The notes: generated by a model not told the origin, from the letters alone. 64,000 nt of DNA from Brooklawnia propionicigenes (GCF_030297015.1 NZ_AP028056.1:2800939-2864938); one strand, 5' to 3'. Shown: positions 48,867-59,700, counted from the stretch's first letter. Numbers and translations: made by a program.

Positions 48867-49985
48867 ATGCCAGCAGACCGCACCCGTGTAGCCCTCATCT
48901 TCGGTGGCCAGAGCACGGAACACCAGATCTCCTGCCTGACCGCAGCGGGGGTGGCCAAGGCCATCGACACCGACCGCTTCGAGGTCTTCGGCATCGGCAT
49001 CTCCCCGTCGGGGATCTGGCATCGGATGAGCGTCGAGCAGATCACGGCGCTGCGCACCGAGGGTCGCAAGCTGCCCGAGTTGGACGATCGGCTGCCCTCG
49101 GCCAGCCTGGTCCGTGAGCCCGACGGCGTCTACCTGATCAGCTGTGACGGTTCGGCCGAGCCCGTCGGAATCGATGTGGCGTTGGTGGTGCTGCACGGCG
49201 CCTACGGTGAGGACGGCACCATCCAGGGCGAGTTCGAGATGCTGGGCCTGCCCTATGTCGGCTCGGGGATCGCGGCCAGCGCCATCGGCATGGACAAGCA
49301 CCTCATGAAGATCTCCCTGGTCAGCGCCGGACTGCCGGTCGGGCCCTATGAGTTGGTGACCGGCCGCCAGTGGGACGCCGATGCGCAGGCCTGCTGCTCA
49401 CGAATCGTCGACTCCCTGACATTCCCGGTCTACGTGAAGCCGGCCCGCGGTGGCTCGTCGGTGGGGATCTCGCGGGTCGCCGACCCCGCCGAGCTGCCGG
49501 AGGCCATTGAGAAGGCCCGCTCCTTCGACCCGAAGGTGCTCGTCGAGGAGGGTTTCGTCAATGCCCGTGAGGTCGAATGCGCGGTGCTGGGACCCCGGCC
49601 CGAGGGCGGCGAGGTTCGCACCTCGCGTCCCGGCGAAATCGTCGTCCACACCGAATCGGCCTTCTACGATTTCGACGCCAAGTACCTGCCCGAAGGCCAG
49701 GTCGATCTGAAGATCCCCGCAGACCTACCGGCCACCACCGAACAGCAGGTGCGCACGCTGGCAGCCGAGTGCTTCGACGCACTGGAAGTCGAGGGACTCG
49801 CCCGCGTCGACACGTTCGTCACCGCCGACGGCCGGGTCGTCATCAATGAGATCAACACGATGCCCGGATTCACGGAACTGTCGATGTTCCCCAGCCTGTG
49901 GCAGGTCAGCGGCATCGAGTACCCCGACCTCATCAGCGACCTCATCGACCAGGCGCTGGCGCGCCCGAATTCGGTCATTCGGTAG
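48867..49985 (+). CDS. ddl: D-alanine-D-alanine ligase
   Basis: 372 residues. ATP-grasp enzyme: IFGGQSTEHQISC at the start, GSGIAASAIGMDKHLMK, KPARGGSSVGISRV, and NEINTMPGFTELSMFP with the metal-binding residues. It makes the D-Ala-D-Ala dipeptide of peptidoglycan. ATG 48867 has AAGGAAA upstream; TAGTGT about 25 bases upstream could be the -10. Confidence 0.97.
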   Translation: MPADRTRVALIFGGQSTEHQISCLTAAGVAKAIDTDRFEVFGIGISPSGIWHRMSVEQITALRTEGRKLPELDDRLPSASLVREPDGVYLISCDGSAEPVGIDVALVVLHGAYGEDGTIQGEFEMLGLPYVGSGIAASAIGMDKHLMKISLVSAGLPVGPYELVTGRQWDADAQACCSRIVDSLTFPVYVKPARGGSSVGISRVADPAELPEAIEKARSFDPKVLVEEGFVNAREVECAVLGPRPEGGEVRTSRPGEIVVHTESAFYDFDAKYLPEGQVDLKIPADLPATTEQQVRTLAAECFDALEVEGLARVDTFVTADGRVVINEINTMPGFTELSMFPSLWQVSGIEYPDLISDLIDQALARPNSVIR

Positions 49986-49994
49986 TTTGGCCTC

Positions 49995-50969
49995 ATGACT
50001 TCGCGCAGTACGCAAGCCGAGACCATCGGTGATCTCGGCGAGTTCCCTCTCATCAGTCTGATCACCCGCAATCTGACTCTGCCGCCTGCGGTCTCGGTGG
50101 GGCCGGGCGATGACTGCGCGGCCTACCTGATCAATGGATCCGCGTTGACGACCACCGACATGCTGATCGAGGGCGTGCATTTCCGCCGCAGCTGGTCGAG
50201 CCCCGCCGACATCGGCCACAAATCGGTCGCGGTCAATCTCGCCGACGTGGAGGCCATGGGCGGCACCCCGGTCGCGATGGTGATCAGCCTCGGGCTGCCG
50301 GCGGATCTGCCGGTGACCTGGGTCAAGGAATTCATGACCGGCGTTCGCGAAGAAGCCGAACTGGGCGGCGTGGCTCTGGTCGGCGGTGACATGACCGGAG
50401 CCCGCGACATCTCCATCTCGGTCACCGTGATCGGCGAGACCGCCGGGCGCGGACCGATCTTGCGTTCGGGTGCTCGTCCCGGAGACATCGTCGCCGTCTG
50501 CGGGCGGCTGGGCTGGGCCGCCGCGGGCCTGGCCGCGCTGCTGCGTGGCTTCCGCTCTCCGCGGGCCGCCGTCGACTCGCAGCGAGCGCCGAAGGTGCCC
50601 TACGGCGCCGGACGCCAGGCTGCCGACGCCGGTGCGACCGCGATGATCGATGTCTCGGACGGGCTGCTGGCCGACCTCGGTCACATCGCCGAGGCCAGCG
50701 GAGTTGCCATCGACCTGGATTCGGCGCGTTTCACCATCGCCGAGCCGGTGCAGGCAGTCGCCGCCGCGCTCAACGCCGATCCGCTCGGCTTCGTGCTGGG
50801 TGGGGGCGAGGATCACGCGATGGCCGCCACCTTCGAGCCCGGCAAGGTGCCCGAAGGCTGGGACGTCATCGGCCAGGTGCGCCAGATCAACGACGAGGTG
50901 GGCCCGATCGTGCTGGTCGACGGCCAGGAATGGGAAGGCGAGAAGGGCTGGACGCACTTCCATCCGTGA
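49995..50969 (+). CDS. thiL: Thiamine-monophosphate kinase
   Basis: 324 residues. PurM-like fold: GPGDDCAAYL near residue 36, TDMLIEGVHF, GGDMTGARDI and DVSDGLLADLGHIAE. It phosphorylates thiamine monophosphate to the diphosphate, the cofactor used by IlvB. TAGTTT six bases before the ATG and no ribosome-binding site, so it may have its own leaderless message although it starts nine bases after ddl. Ddl-thiL proximity is common in actinobacteria. Confidence 0.95.
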   Translation: MTSRSTQAETIGDLGEFPLISLITRNLTLPPAVSVGPGDDCAAYLINGSALTTTDMLIEGVHFRRSWSSPADIGHKSVAVNLADVEAMGGTPVAMVISLGLPADLPVTWVKEFMTGVREEAELGGVALVGGDMTGARDISISVTVIGETAGRGPILRSGARPGDIVAVCGRLGWAAAGLAALLRGFRSPRAAVDSQRAPKVPYGAGRQAADAGATAMIDVSDGLLADLGHIAEASGVAIDLDSARFTIAEPVQAVAAALNADPLGFVLGGGEDHAMAATFEPGKVPEGWDVIGQVRQINDEVGPIVLVDGQEWEGEKGWTHFHP

Positions 50970-51060
50970 CCGGGCGTGATCGATGCGTGATCGATCTTGC
51001 CTGAGGGGTGACCGGCGTGGAATCCCCGGCCGCCTCCACTGCCTGCGGTAATCTGCCCAC

Positions 51061-53604
51061 ATGGCGACCAGCGCGTCTTCCCCGGCGCGGTCTCGCAGTT
51101 CGGCGTCCCGCTCCAGCAGCGGAACGACGAAGTCGAGTTCGCGCGCGTCCGGAAGCTCAAAGAAACCCACGTCCAAGCAACCAAGCCGGACGAAGAACTC
51201 GGCGACCCCTCCCAATCCGGTGGGGCGGCTGCTGTCGGGCATCTGGAACGGCACTGCACGCGGCCTCGGCAGGCTTGCCCGCAGTATCGGAGATACCCAC
51301 GAGGCCGATTCCGCGCTGCGTCGCGACGGTGTCGGATTGGGGCTGTTCTGCCTCGCGGTGATCGTCGCCGCATCTTTCTGGGCGTCCATCCCCGGGCTGC
51401 TGGGCGAGTGGATCCGGATCGGCACCTCGACCGTGATCGGGCTGAGCGGCTACCTGCTGCCGGTACTGCTGGTCGTGATGAGCTGGCGCACGCTGCGCAA
51501 TCCGGCGGCGAACGGCCCGGCCGGTCGCCAGTTCGTCGGTTGGACGATCCTCGGATTCGGTGTGCAGGGCGTCATCAACCTGGCTCATTCGCCGCTGCCT
51601 GCCCCCTCCGACATGGAACTGCTGCGCCAATACGGCGGCATCGTCGGTTACATCGCCTCATCGATGATGACCCAGTTGATGCCGCTGTGGCTCGCCGCCT
51701 TCGTCTTGTCGCTGATCGGCTTGTTCGGGCTGGTCATCATCGTCGGACGGCCGCTGTACGAATGGGTGGCGCTGGGCCAGCGGGTGGTCGGCTGGTGTGC
51801 CGACCAGGTCGCAGCCGGCCGTGAGGCCGCCGCCGAGAGACTGCATTACGGGGTCGACGAGGCCTATGACACACCGCTGGTGGGGGAGCGGGAGATCGAG
51901 ACGAAGACCGACGAGCCGGCGGCGGTCGAGCCGGGAAGCGCCGAAGAGGTGCTGGCCAGTCAGGAGACCGGGGAGTTCCTCGCACCCGCGGAGCCACCCA
52001 CGGCGCCCGCCAAGGGCAAGGGCAAGGGCAAGCTGACCGCCGGGCTGGCGCAGCCCGAGCCGGCGCCGGCCGAACTGCAGCCTCCGCCGCACACCGCGGT
52101 TCCGCAGCGCTCGGAGCAGCTCGCGTTGTCGGGTGACATCGTCTACACGCTTCCCGACCCCGGCATGCTGAAGGCCGGCACGATCCCGAAGGCTCGCACC
52201 GAGGCGTCCGATGCCATCGTCGGACGGCTGAGCGATGTCTTCACCGAGTTCGACATCGACGCGCGGGTGACCGGCTACACCCGTGGCCCGACGGTGACCC
52301 GCTACCAGGTCGAGGTCGGCAACGGCGTCAAGGTGGAGAAGGTCACCGGCCTGTCCAAGAACATCGCCTACGCGGTCGGTTCCGCCGATGTGCGCATCCT
52401 CAGCCCGATCCCGGGACGCTCGGCCATCGGCGTCGAGATCCCCAACCGGGACAAGGAGGTCGTCTCGCTGGGCGACGTCCTGCGCAGCCAGAAGGCACGC
52501 AACGATCATCACCCGCTGACCGTGGGTCTGGGCAAGGACGTCGAGGGCGGCTACGTCATCGCTAACGTCGCGAAGATGCCGCATCTGCTGGTCGCCGGCG
52601 CGACCGGCTCCGGCAAGTCGAGTTTCGTGAACTCGCTGATCACCTCGATCATGATCCGTGCCACGCCCGACGAGGTCCGGATGATGCTGGTCGACCCCAA
52701 GCGTGTCGAGCTCAACCAGTACGAGGGCATCCCGCATCTGGTCACCCCGATCATCACCAATCCGAAGAAGGCTGCGGACGCCCTGCAGTGGGTGGTGCGC
52801 GAGATGGACCAGCGCTACGACGATCTGGCCGCATTCGGTTTCCGGCATATCGACGACTTCAACAAGGCGATCCGCGCCGGCCAGGTGCAACTGCCTCCCG
52901 GCAGCGAACGCGTGCTGGCGCCGTATCCCTACCTGCTGGTGGTCGTCGACGAGCTCGCCGACCTGATGATGGTGGCCCCCCGTGATGTCGAGGACTCGAT
53001 CGTCCGCATCACCCAGCTGGCCCGCGCCGCAGGCATCCACCTGGTGCTCGCGACGCAGCGTCCGTCGATCGACGTGGTGACCGGTCTGATCAAGGCGAAT
53101 GTGCCCAGTCGGCTGGCGTTCGCGACGAGCTCGATGACCGACTCGCGAGTCATCCTCGACCAGCCCGGCGCCGAGAAGCTGGTCGGCCAAGGCGACGGCC
53201 TGTTCCTGCCGATGGGTGCGTCCAAGCCGATGCGTGTGCAGGGCTCCTGGGTCACCGAGGCCGAGGTCCGCGGTGTCGCCGACTACATCAAGGGCCAGCT
53301 GACCCCGCAGTACCGCGAGGATGTGTCGGCGGCCGCCGAGTCGGCGGTCAAGGTCGCCGAGGACATCGGCGACGATCTGGAGCTGGTGCTGGATGCCGCG
53401 CGGCACATCATCGAGCTGCAACTGGGATCCACCTCGATGCTGCAGCGCAAGCTGCGGGTGGGCTTCGCCAAGGCCGGACGTATCATGGACATCTTGGAGA
53501 ACCGTGGCGTGGTCGGCCCCTCAGAAGGAAGCAAGCCACGTGAGGTTCTCGTCAAACCCGACGACCTGGATGAGGTGCTCGCCAACCTGGCGAACGGATC
53601 ATGA
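51061..53604 (+). CDS. ftsK: FtsK/SpoIIIE family DNA translocase
   Basis: 847 residues. A Ser/Lys-rich cytoplasmic start, about four membrane helices (residues ~95-240), an acidic/Pro-Ala linker (about 285-365), then the motor: GATGSGKSS near residue 514 (Walker A), VVVDELADL near 627 (Walker B), QRPSIDVVTG, and a C-terminal winged-helix gamma domain (VGFAKAGRIMDILENRGVVG split by its usual turn) that reads KOPS-type sequences. It pumps the chromosome termini through the division septum. TAATCT six bases before ATG. Overlaps rimO by four bases. Confidence 0.96.
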   Translation: MATSASSPARSRSSASRSSSGTTKSSSRASGSSKKPTSKQPSRTKNSATPPNPVGRLLSGIWNGTARGLGRLARSIGDTHEADSALRRDGVGLGLFCLAVIVAASFWASIPGLLGEWIRIGTSTVIGLSGYLLPVLLVVMSWRTLRNPAANGPAGRQFVGWTILGFGVQGVINLAHSPLPAPSDMELLRQYGGIVGYIASSMMTQLMPLWLAAFVLSLIGLFGLVIIVGRPLYEWVALGQRVVGWCADQVAAGREAAAERLHYGVDEAYDTPLVGEREIETKTDEPAAVEPGSAEEVLASQETGEFLAPAEPPTAPAKGKGKGKLTAGLAQPEPAPAELQPPPHTAVPQRSEQLALSGDIVYTLPDPGMLKAGTIPKARTEASDAIVGRLSDVFTEFDIDARVTGYTRGPTVTRYQVEVGNGVKVEKVTGLSKNIAYAVGSADVRILSPIPGRSAIGVEIPNRDKEVVSLGDVLRSQKARNDHHPLTVGLGKDVEGGYVIANVAKMPHLLVAGATGSGKSSFVNSLITSIMIRATPDEVRMMLVDPKRVELNQYEGIPHLVTPIITNPKKAADALQWVVREMDQRYDDLAAFGFRHIDDFNKAIRAGQVQLPPGSERVLAPYPYLLVVVDELADLMMVAPRDVEDSIVRITQLARAAGIHLVLATQRPSIDVVTGLIKANVPSRLAFATSSMTDSRVILDQPGAEKLVGQGDGLFLPMGASKPMRVQGSWVTEAEVRGVADYIKGQLTPQYREDVSAAAESAVKVAEDIGDDLELVLDAARHIIELQLGSTSMLQRKLRVGFAKAGRIMDILENRGVVGPSEGSKPREVLVKPDDLDEVLANLANGS

Positions 53605-55034
53605 CGACTGCTGTCCACCTGGTGAGCCTCGGCTGCTCGCGAAACGACGTTGACTCCGAGGAACTCGCTGCCCGGTTGGACGCCGAGGGCTTCCGCCTGG
53701 TCGACGATCCCGACCAGGCCGACGTCATCATGGTCAACACCTGTGGGTTCATCGAGCAGGCCAAGAAGGACTCCATCGACACGATCTTGGAGGCCGCCGA
53801 TCACAAGGAATCCGGGCGCACCCGAGCCGTGGTCGCGGTCGGCTGCATGGCCGAGCGCTACGGCACGGAATTGGCTCAAGCCCTGCCGGAGGCGGATGCG
53901 GTTCTCGGCTTCGATTCGTATCCCCAGATCGCAGGCAAGTTGCGGACGATCCTGGCCGGTGGGCGGATCGCCTCGCATGAACCCCAGGACCGGCGGACGC
54001 TGCTGCCGCTGACGCCGGTAGCCCGGCAGGCCGCAGCCCGCGACCTGCGTGCCCCGCTGGCGGTGCCGGGCCACTCCGATTATCGTCCGCTGTCCGGGCC
54101 GCCGGTGCTGCGGCGCCGGCTGCATGGTGGGCCGTTCGCCCCGCTGAAGATCGCCTCCGGTTGCGACCGTCGCTGCGCTTTCTGCGCGATCCCGTCGTTT
54201 CGGGGGGCATATCTGTCGCGCCCGGCGGACGAGATCGTCACCGAAGCCCAGTGGCTGGTCGGTGAAGGCGTCAAAGAGATCATGCTGGTCAGCGAGAACT
54301 CGTCGTCCTACGGCAAAGATCTGGGGGCACCGCGGGCGCTGTCCGGATTGCTCGAGCGGCTGGCACAGGTCGACGGTCTGGAGTGGATCCGGGTCAGCTA
54401 TCTGCAGCCTGCCGAAATCACCCCGGACATGCTGGAGGCCATCGCCTCGGTGCCGAAGGTGGCGCCCTACTTCGATCTGTCCTTCCAGCACGCCTCGGCG
54501 CCGGTGCTGCGCCGGATGCGGCGCTTCGGTGACCCCGAACAGTTCGTGGAGCTGATCTCTCGGGTGCGCGCGCTTGCTCCTGCGGCCGGGATCCGCAGCA
54601 ACTTCATCGTCGGCTTCCCCGGCGAGACGCCCGAGGACGTGCAGATACTCGCGGACTTCATCAGCGAGGCCCGGCTGGATGTGGCCGGTGTCTTCTCGTA
54701 CTCACCCGAAGAGGGCACCGAAGGCGCCTCGCTTGCGGGTCAGATCGATCCCGACGAGATCGACGATCGCCACGAGATGATCAGCTCCCTGATCGACGAG
54801 GTCTGCAATCAGCGGGCCGCCGAGCGCATCGGTGAGCGCGTAGAGGTGCTGATCGAAGACCTCGACGGCGACCGGGCCATGGCCGGGCAAGCGGCCGGAC
54901 GGGCAGCCCACCAGGGACCCGAAGTCGACGGTACGACGTCGGTGACCGGGCTTGATCATCCGGTGGTCGGCGACCTGGTGGACGCGGTCGTCGTCGACAG
55001 CGAGGGCGTCGACCTGATCGCCGCAGTGGTGTGA
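53601..55034 (+). CDS. rimO: Ribosomal protein S12 (Asp89) methylthiotransferase
   Basis: 477 residues. UPF0004 domain with Cys in SLGCSRN, NTCGFI and VGCMAER (auxiliary cluster), radical SAM Cys188, Cys192, Cys195 (CDRRCAFC), then a TRAM domain near the C-terminus. NTCGFI and CDRRCAFC are typical of RimO, not MiaB, which is also in this window. ATG overlaps the ftsK stop (ATGA). Confidence 0.94.
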   Translation: MTTAVHLVSLGCSRNDVDSEELAARLDAEGFRLVDDPDQADVIMVNTCGFIEQAKKDSIDTILEAADHKESGRTRAVVAVGCMAERYGTELAQALPEADAVLGFDSYPQIAGKLRTILAGGRIASHEPQDRRTLLPLTPVARQAAARDLRAPLAVPGHSDYRPLSGPPVLRRRLHGGPFAPLKIASGCDRRCAFCAIPSFRGAYLSRPADEIVTEAQWLVGEGVKEIMLVSENSSSYGKDLGAPRALSGLLERLAQVDGLEWIRVSYLQPAEITPDMLEAIASVPKVAPYFDLSFQHASAPVLRRMRRFGDPEQFVELISRVRALAPAAGIRSNFIVGFPGETPEDVQILADFISEARLDVAGVFSYSPEEGTEGASLAGQIDPDEIDDRHEMISSLIDEVCNQRAAERIGERVEVLIEDLDGDRAMAGQAAGRAAHQGPEVDGTTSVTGLDHPVVGDLVDAVVVDSEGVDLIAAVV

Positions 55035-55101
55035 AGGACGCGCCGGTGATGCAAGTAGAGTGGGACGACGGCTCCGGTGGTGGGCCAGGCGAGGAGCAGG
55101 C

Positions 55102-55791
55102 ATGAACCAAGTCAACGGTGACAAGCCGGAGAAGCTGCTGGGATTCACCTGGAACGTACCCAATGCGCTGACCCTCCTGCGGATGGTGCTGGTACCGGTT
55201 TTCGTGGTCATCTTCCTCATGCACCCGCACGATCAGATCTGGCGTTTGTGGGCGACCGCGGTCTTCGTCATCGCGATCCTGACCGACAGCCTGGACGGTC
55301 ACATCGCCCGCAAGTACAACCTGGTCACCAATTTCGGCAAGATCTGGGATTCAATCGCCGACAAGGCGCTGACCGGCATGGCATTCATCGTCTTGTCGAT
55401 CGTCGGAGAGCTGCCGTGGTGGATGACGATCATCATCTTGGTGCGCGAGTGGGGGATCACCGCGCTCCGCTTCGCGATCCTCAAGTACGGCGTGATGGCG
55501 GCCAACCGGGGCGGCAAACTCAAGACCCTGGTGCAGTCGTTCGCGCTGATCGCTTTCCTGCTCTGGCTGCCCGGCCTGGGGGTGGCGTTCGAGGTCGTGA
55601 AGTGGGCGCTGATGTGGATCGCGTTCATTCTGACCGTGGTGACCGGCATCGACTACCTCTTCGAGGCGCGCAAGCTGCGCAAGGCATCGCTCGAGGCCGG
55701 CGGGCCCGTCGATATCAGCGCTGGTGTGGCAGCAGAGGTCGAGTTGCCCAAGACACCCGAGATCCCCGATGACGACGAGCATCTGCCGTGA
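55102..55791 (+). CDS. pgsA: CDP-diacylglycerol-glycerol-3-phosphate phosphatidyltransferase
   Basis: 229 residues. CDP-alcohol phosphatidyltransferase signature from Asp in DSLDGHIAR through GKIWDSIADK, with four Asp in the D-x2-DG-x2-AR-x8-G-x3-D-x3-D spacing; five to six membrane helices. It makes phosphatidylglycerol phosphate. ATG 55102 follows GAGGAG. Overlaps cinA by four bases; the rimO-pgsA-cinA order is conserved in actinobacteria. Confidence 0.94.
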   Translation: MNQVNGDKPEKLLGFTWNVPNALTLLRMVLVPVFVVIFLMHPHDQIWRLWATAVFVIAILTDSLDGHIARKYNLVTNFGKIWDSIADKALTGMAFIVLSIVGELPWWMTIIILVREWGITALRFAILKYGVMAANRGGKLKTLVQSFALIAFLLWLPGLGVAFEVVKWALMWIAFILTVVTGIDYLFEARKLRKASLEAGGPVDISAGVAAEVELPKTPEIPDDDEHLP

Positions 55792-56351
55792 TCCGAGGCG
55801 GCGCGGAGGGCACTGCGGAGTCGGCGGGACTCGATGAGGTGCCTTCACCGGCAGCCGCGCGGCTGATCGGTCTGCTGCGTGCCGGCGGTTGGACGCTGGC
55901 GACCTGCGAGTCCCTGACGGGCGGCGGCATCGGCGCCACGCTGACCTCGGTTCCCGGCGCGTCGACGGTCTTCCGCGGCGGACTGATCACCTATGCGTCC
56001 GACCTGAAAGCAAGTCTGGCGGGAGTGGACGCCGATTTCATTGCCGAGCACGGCGTGATCAATGGGCGCACCGCCCAGGAGATGGCGATCGGTGCGGCGA
56101 ACAGTTGCCGCGCCGACATCGGTCTGTCCTGCACCGGGGTGGCAGGGCCGGACGGTGAGGACGGCGAAGCGCCGGGCACCGTCTGGCTGGGACTGGCGTT
56201 GCCCACCGGCTGGGACGACAGGATCCGAGGCCGGCTGTTGCGGCTGCACGGTGAACGCGGGCAGATCCGGGCGCAGACCATCTCGTCCGCGCTGGCCTGG
56301 CTGAGCGAGTGCCTGGGGGAGGCGCCGCGCGCAACCGACAAAACCAGTTGA
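55788..56351 (+). CDS. CinA-type nicotinamide-nucleotide amidohydrolase
   Basis: 187 residues, C-terminal CinA domain only (no MoCF-like N-terminal domain). Motifs TCESLTGGGIGATLT near residue 38 with the catalytic Ser, GGLITYASDLKASLAGVD and CTGVAGPDGEDGEAPGTVW split by its Gly-Pro turn. PncC-type enzymes deamidate NMN in NAD recycling. GTG start overlaps the pgsA stop (GTGA). Confidence 0.92.
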   Translation: MIRGGAEGTAESAGLDEVPSPAAARLIGLLRAGGWTLATCESLTGGGIGATLTSVPGASTVFRGGLITYASDLKASLAGVDADFIAEHGVINGRTAQEMAIGAANSCRADIGLSCTGVAGPDGEDGEAPGTVWLGLALPTGWDDRIRGRLLRLHGERGQIRAQTISSALAWLSECLGEAPRATDKTS

Positions 56352-56433
56352 ATCCTGCACGGAATAACGGATGGGCCCGCCGCGTTGAATGTTCGTCTGC
56401 GCCCATTCGGGCGCCTGTCTGGGAGGCTATGCA

Positions 56434-56697
56434 ATGGCTGTGCTGGCTCGTGAACTGCTTGGTGAGGTGCTGCGCTCGGAGCGGATCCGTCAGGGACGCA
56501 CGCTGCGCGAGGTCTCCCTGGCCGCCCGGGTAAGCCTGGGATATCTGTCCGAGGTCGAACGTGGCCAGAAGGATGCCTCCAGCGAACTGCTTCAGTCGAT
56601 CAGCCGAGCCTTGGGAGTACCGCTCTCCCAGGTGTACGGCTCGGTGGCTGAACGCTTCAGCGAGGTCGATTCGCGTCAGGCCGCTTTGGCTGCCTGA
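56434..56697 (+). CDS. clgR: ClgR-type helix-turn-helix regulator
   Basis: 87 residues from ATG 56434, preceded by GGGAGG. XRE-type [23 protein letters not shown], then [20 protein letters not shown]. The recognition helix and position between cinA and recA match ClgR, which in actinobacteria activates clp protease and, in some species, recX and other DNA-repair genes. The short C-terminus (about 20 residues after the HTH) ends in Ala-Ala, recalling the Ala-Ala tail by which ClgR is degraded by Clp. Confidence 0.88.
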   Translation: MAVLARELLGEVLRSERIRQGRTLREVSLAARVSLGYLSEVERGQKDASSELLQSISRALGVPLSQVYGSVAERFSEVDSRQAALAA

Positions 56698-56718
56698 GCG
56701 CTCGCCCCACACCTGTAT

Positions 56719-56754
56719 CGACGGTGTCGTGTTCTGCGGAACGCGGCACCGTCG
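56719..56754. terminator. Long perfect hairpin between convergent clgR and lhr
   Basis: 16 consecutive pairs (three G-U) between 56719-56734 and 56739-56754 with a four-base loop TGCG. No T run on either strand. It lies between the two convergent stop codons. Confidence 0.65.
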
Positions 56755-56793
56755 TCACGTCTGGAGGTATTCGGCGTCCGCGGGCCGGCAGGA

Positions 56794-59700
56794 TCAGGCG
56801 CGGCGTCTCTTCCGGAAACCCTGCGGGACCATCGCGAAGCCGGCTTGCACCAGATCGTCGCGATAGAGGCGGGCCTCCAGTGCCGGACCCCCATTGATCC
56901 GCTCGATGGTGATCTCGTCGACACGGCCCGCATCGATGGTGTCCGCGAGCTGCGCGAAGGCCTCGCTGAGCGCCGGATCACCCGGCTGCCGGGCCACCAG
57001 CAGGCTGTGCGCGCCGCGTTCGAGATAGGCGATCAGCTCGCCGCCCGCGAGCAGGACCATCGAGCCGGCGGCACGATTCGGACGGTGACCCTCGAGTTCG
57101 GGCCAGGCCAGCGCCGCCCCGTAGGGGTTTCCGGGATCGCACGACGCCAACAAGATGACCGGCGACGGGCCGGTTCGGCCGGGCGCATCATGGGCTGCCT
57201 GCAGTTCTCGCAACCGTTCGACCGCGCCCGGTAGCGCGAACTGCGCCCCGCCCAGCCCCTCGACGAAGTAGCCACGCCGGATCGTGCCGCGCTCCTCCAG
57301 CGCGGTCAGCACCTGGTAGGCCTGCGCGAAGCTGGCCACCAGCGACTCGTTGACCACGGCTGGCTTGGTCAGCACACCGTGGCGTCCGAGCAGCAGGCCA
57401 ACGTCTTGCACGCGCTGATCGGCCGGGCCGAGCTCACCGCGCGGTAGCACGGCCCAGCGGACCCCGCCACCGGCATGGGCAGCGGCGACGATGGTGCGGG
57501 GCAGCATGCGGCGTCGCGGACTGGGCGCACGCACCCGCCGTTGCACCTTCTGGCCGCACCATTGGCGGACGGCGGCGAACGAATCCGTGCTGACCCGGCC
57601 GGCCCAGGCCAACTCCCAGATCAGGCGCTGAGCCTCGGCCTCGGTGAGCGCAGTGTCGGCGAGATCGGCCGCGCGCCAGGCCCCGCCGCTGCGCAGCCGA
57701 TCCAACAGCGCAGCCGCGGCAGGGCTGGGTGGATCGTCAACGGAGGGCAATCCGACGTCTCCGGGCCATAACTGCACCCAACCGTCGCGGTCCGAGATCT
57801 GGCCGGCCCCGCTCCACCGCGCGGTGCCGTCGGCCAGCAGTTCATCGAGCATCTCGGGGCGGTAGTCGGCCACCCGGGCGGGCAGCACCAGGCTCTCCAG
57901 CATGGACGCCGGAATCGGCACTCCGGCGAGCTGATCGATCGCCGCGCTGAGGGCTCCGATGCCGAGCCCGGGCGCGTCCAGTTCTTGCCAGGCGGGCAGG
58001 AAGCCGGCGAAGACCTGCTGGCTGACCGGCTGGACACTGCGCCGCAGCCGCGCCAGCGTCCGGCGTTTCAGCGTTGTCAGCACCTGCTGATGGATGTATC
58101 GCGTGCTGGCGTCGAGGTCGCTGTCGCCGAAACGGGTCAGCTCGCCGCTGCGGCAGAGCAAGTCAAAACTCGCCCGCACGGCCCGCTCATCGATCCCGAA
58201 TCGCTCGCTGAGCTGGGCCGGCCGGACCAGCACGTGATGCCTCGCCCAGCGTTCGCACAGTCGCTCGACTGCGCTGGCGGTCAGTTCAGCCTGGGGTCGT
58301 GGATCGTCCAGCTGCGCCGGCGCGAGCCAATGCAGGTCGTCCGAGACGACCCACATCGCCCGGCCGCCGACGTCCAGTCGCCGGACGCGGCCCTGAGCGG
58401 CAAGCTCGGCCAGCCACGGGTCGGCGTTCGAATCGGGAACACACCGCTCGGCCAGCTCACTGCCGGTCAGCGGGCCGATCCTGCGCAGCAGGTCCCACAG
58501 CTGCTCCGCGTCGGAGGCCTGCCAGCCCGGCGCCAGTCGTTGCAACTCGGCGGCGAGTTCGTCGGCGACGCCTGCGTCGAAGACCTCGGTGTCGCCACGG
58601 CCGAGCAACTCGTCCAGCATCGCCGGATCCAGGCTCAACGCCGCCAGCCGCCGCTCAGCCACCGGCTGGTCGCCGTCGTAGATGAAGGCCCCCACCAAGC
58701 CGAACAGCAGTTGCTGCGCGAACGGGGACGCCTGCTCGGTCTCCACCCCCAGCACGCGAATCCGGCGCGCCGCGACCTGCTCGAGCAGATCGCCCAGGCC
58801 GGCCATATCGAAGACGTCGTCGAGGCACTCGCGCATCGCTTCCAAGGTGATCGGGAAGTCGGAATATTCGCGTGCCACCTCAAGCAGCTGGGAGGCCCGC
58901 TGGCGTTGCTGCCACAGGGGAGAACGCCTGCCAGGATTGCGTCTGGGCAGCAGCAGCGCGCGCGCCGCGCATTCGCGAAATCTTGCCGAGAACAGGGCCG
59001 AAGCACCGACTTCGCGCTCCACGGTCTCGTGCACGGTAGCCAGATCGATGCCGGTGACGATCTCGGGGCCCGGCGGTTGCGCGTCGGTGTCGGGGATGCG
59101 CAGCACGATGCCGTCGTTGGTGCACATCACCTGCGGTTCGGCGCCGTAGCGCAGACGCAGGTCATGGCGCAACAGCAACGACAGCGGCGTGAGCACCGCG
59201 CTGCCCAGCGTGCTCAGCACGCAAACCCGCCAGTCACCCAACTCGTCGCGGAATCGCTCGACCACGATCGTGCGATCATCGGGCACCACGCCGGTAGCCG
59301 CCAGCTCATCGCGCACATACTGCACGAGATTGGTCACGGCGGAGGCATCGAGCCCGGCACGGCCCGGCAGCTCCGCCGCGCAACGATCGGCCTCGGTGGC
59401 CAGCCGGCCGGTCAACTCGCCCATGGCCTCGCCGAGCTGGATCGGCCGGGACGGTGAATCGCCGTGCCAGAACGGCAGTCGTCCGGGCGCACCGGGCGCC
59501 GGACTGACCACCACCTGGTTGACGGTGATCTCCTCGATGCGCCAGCTGGTCGTCCCGAGGGTGAAGACATCGCCGACCCGCGACTCGTAGACCATCTCCT
59601 CGTCGAGTTCGCCCACTCGGCGTCCGGCGTTCGCGCGGGCGCCGACCTGTTCGGTGCTGCCCGCGAGGTAGATCGGATAGTTGCCGCGATCAGGGATCGT

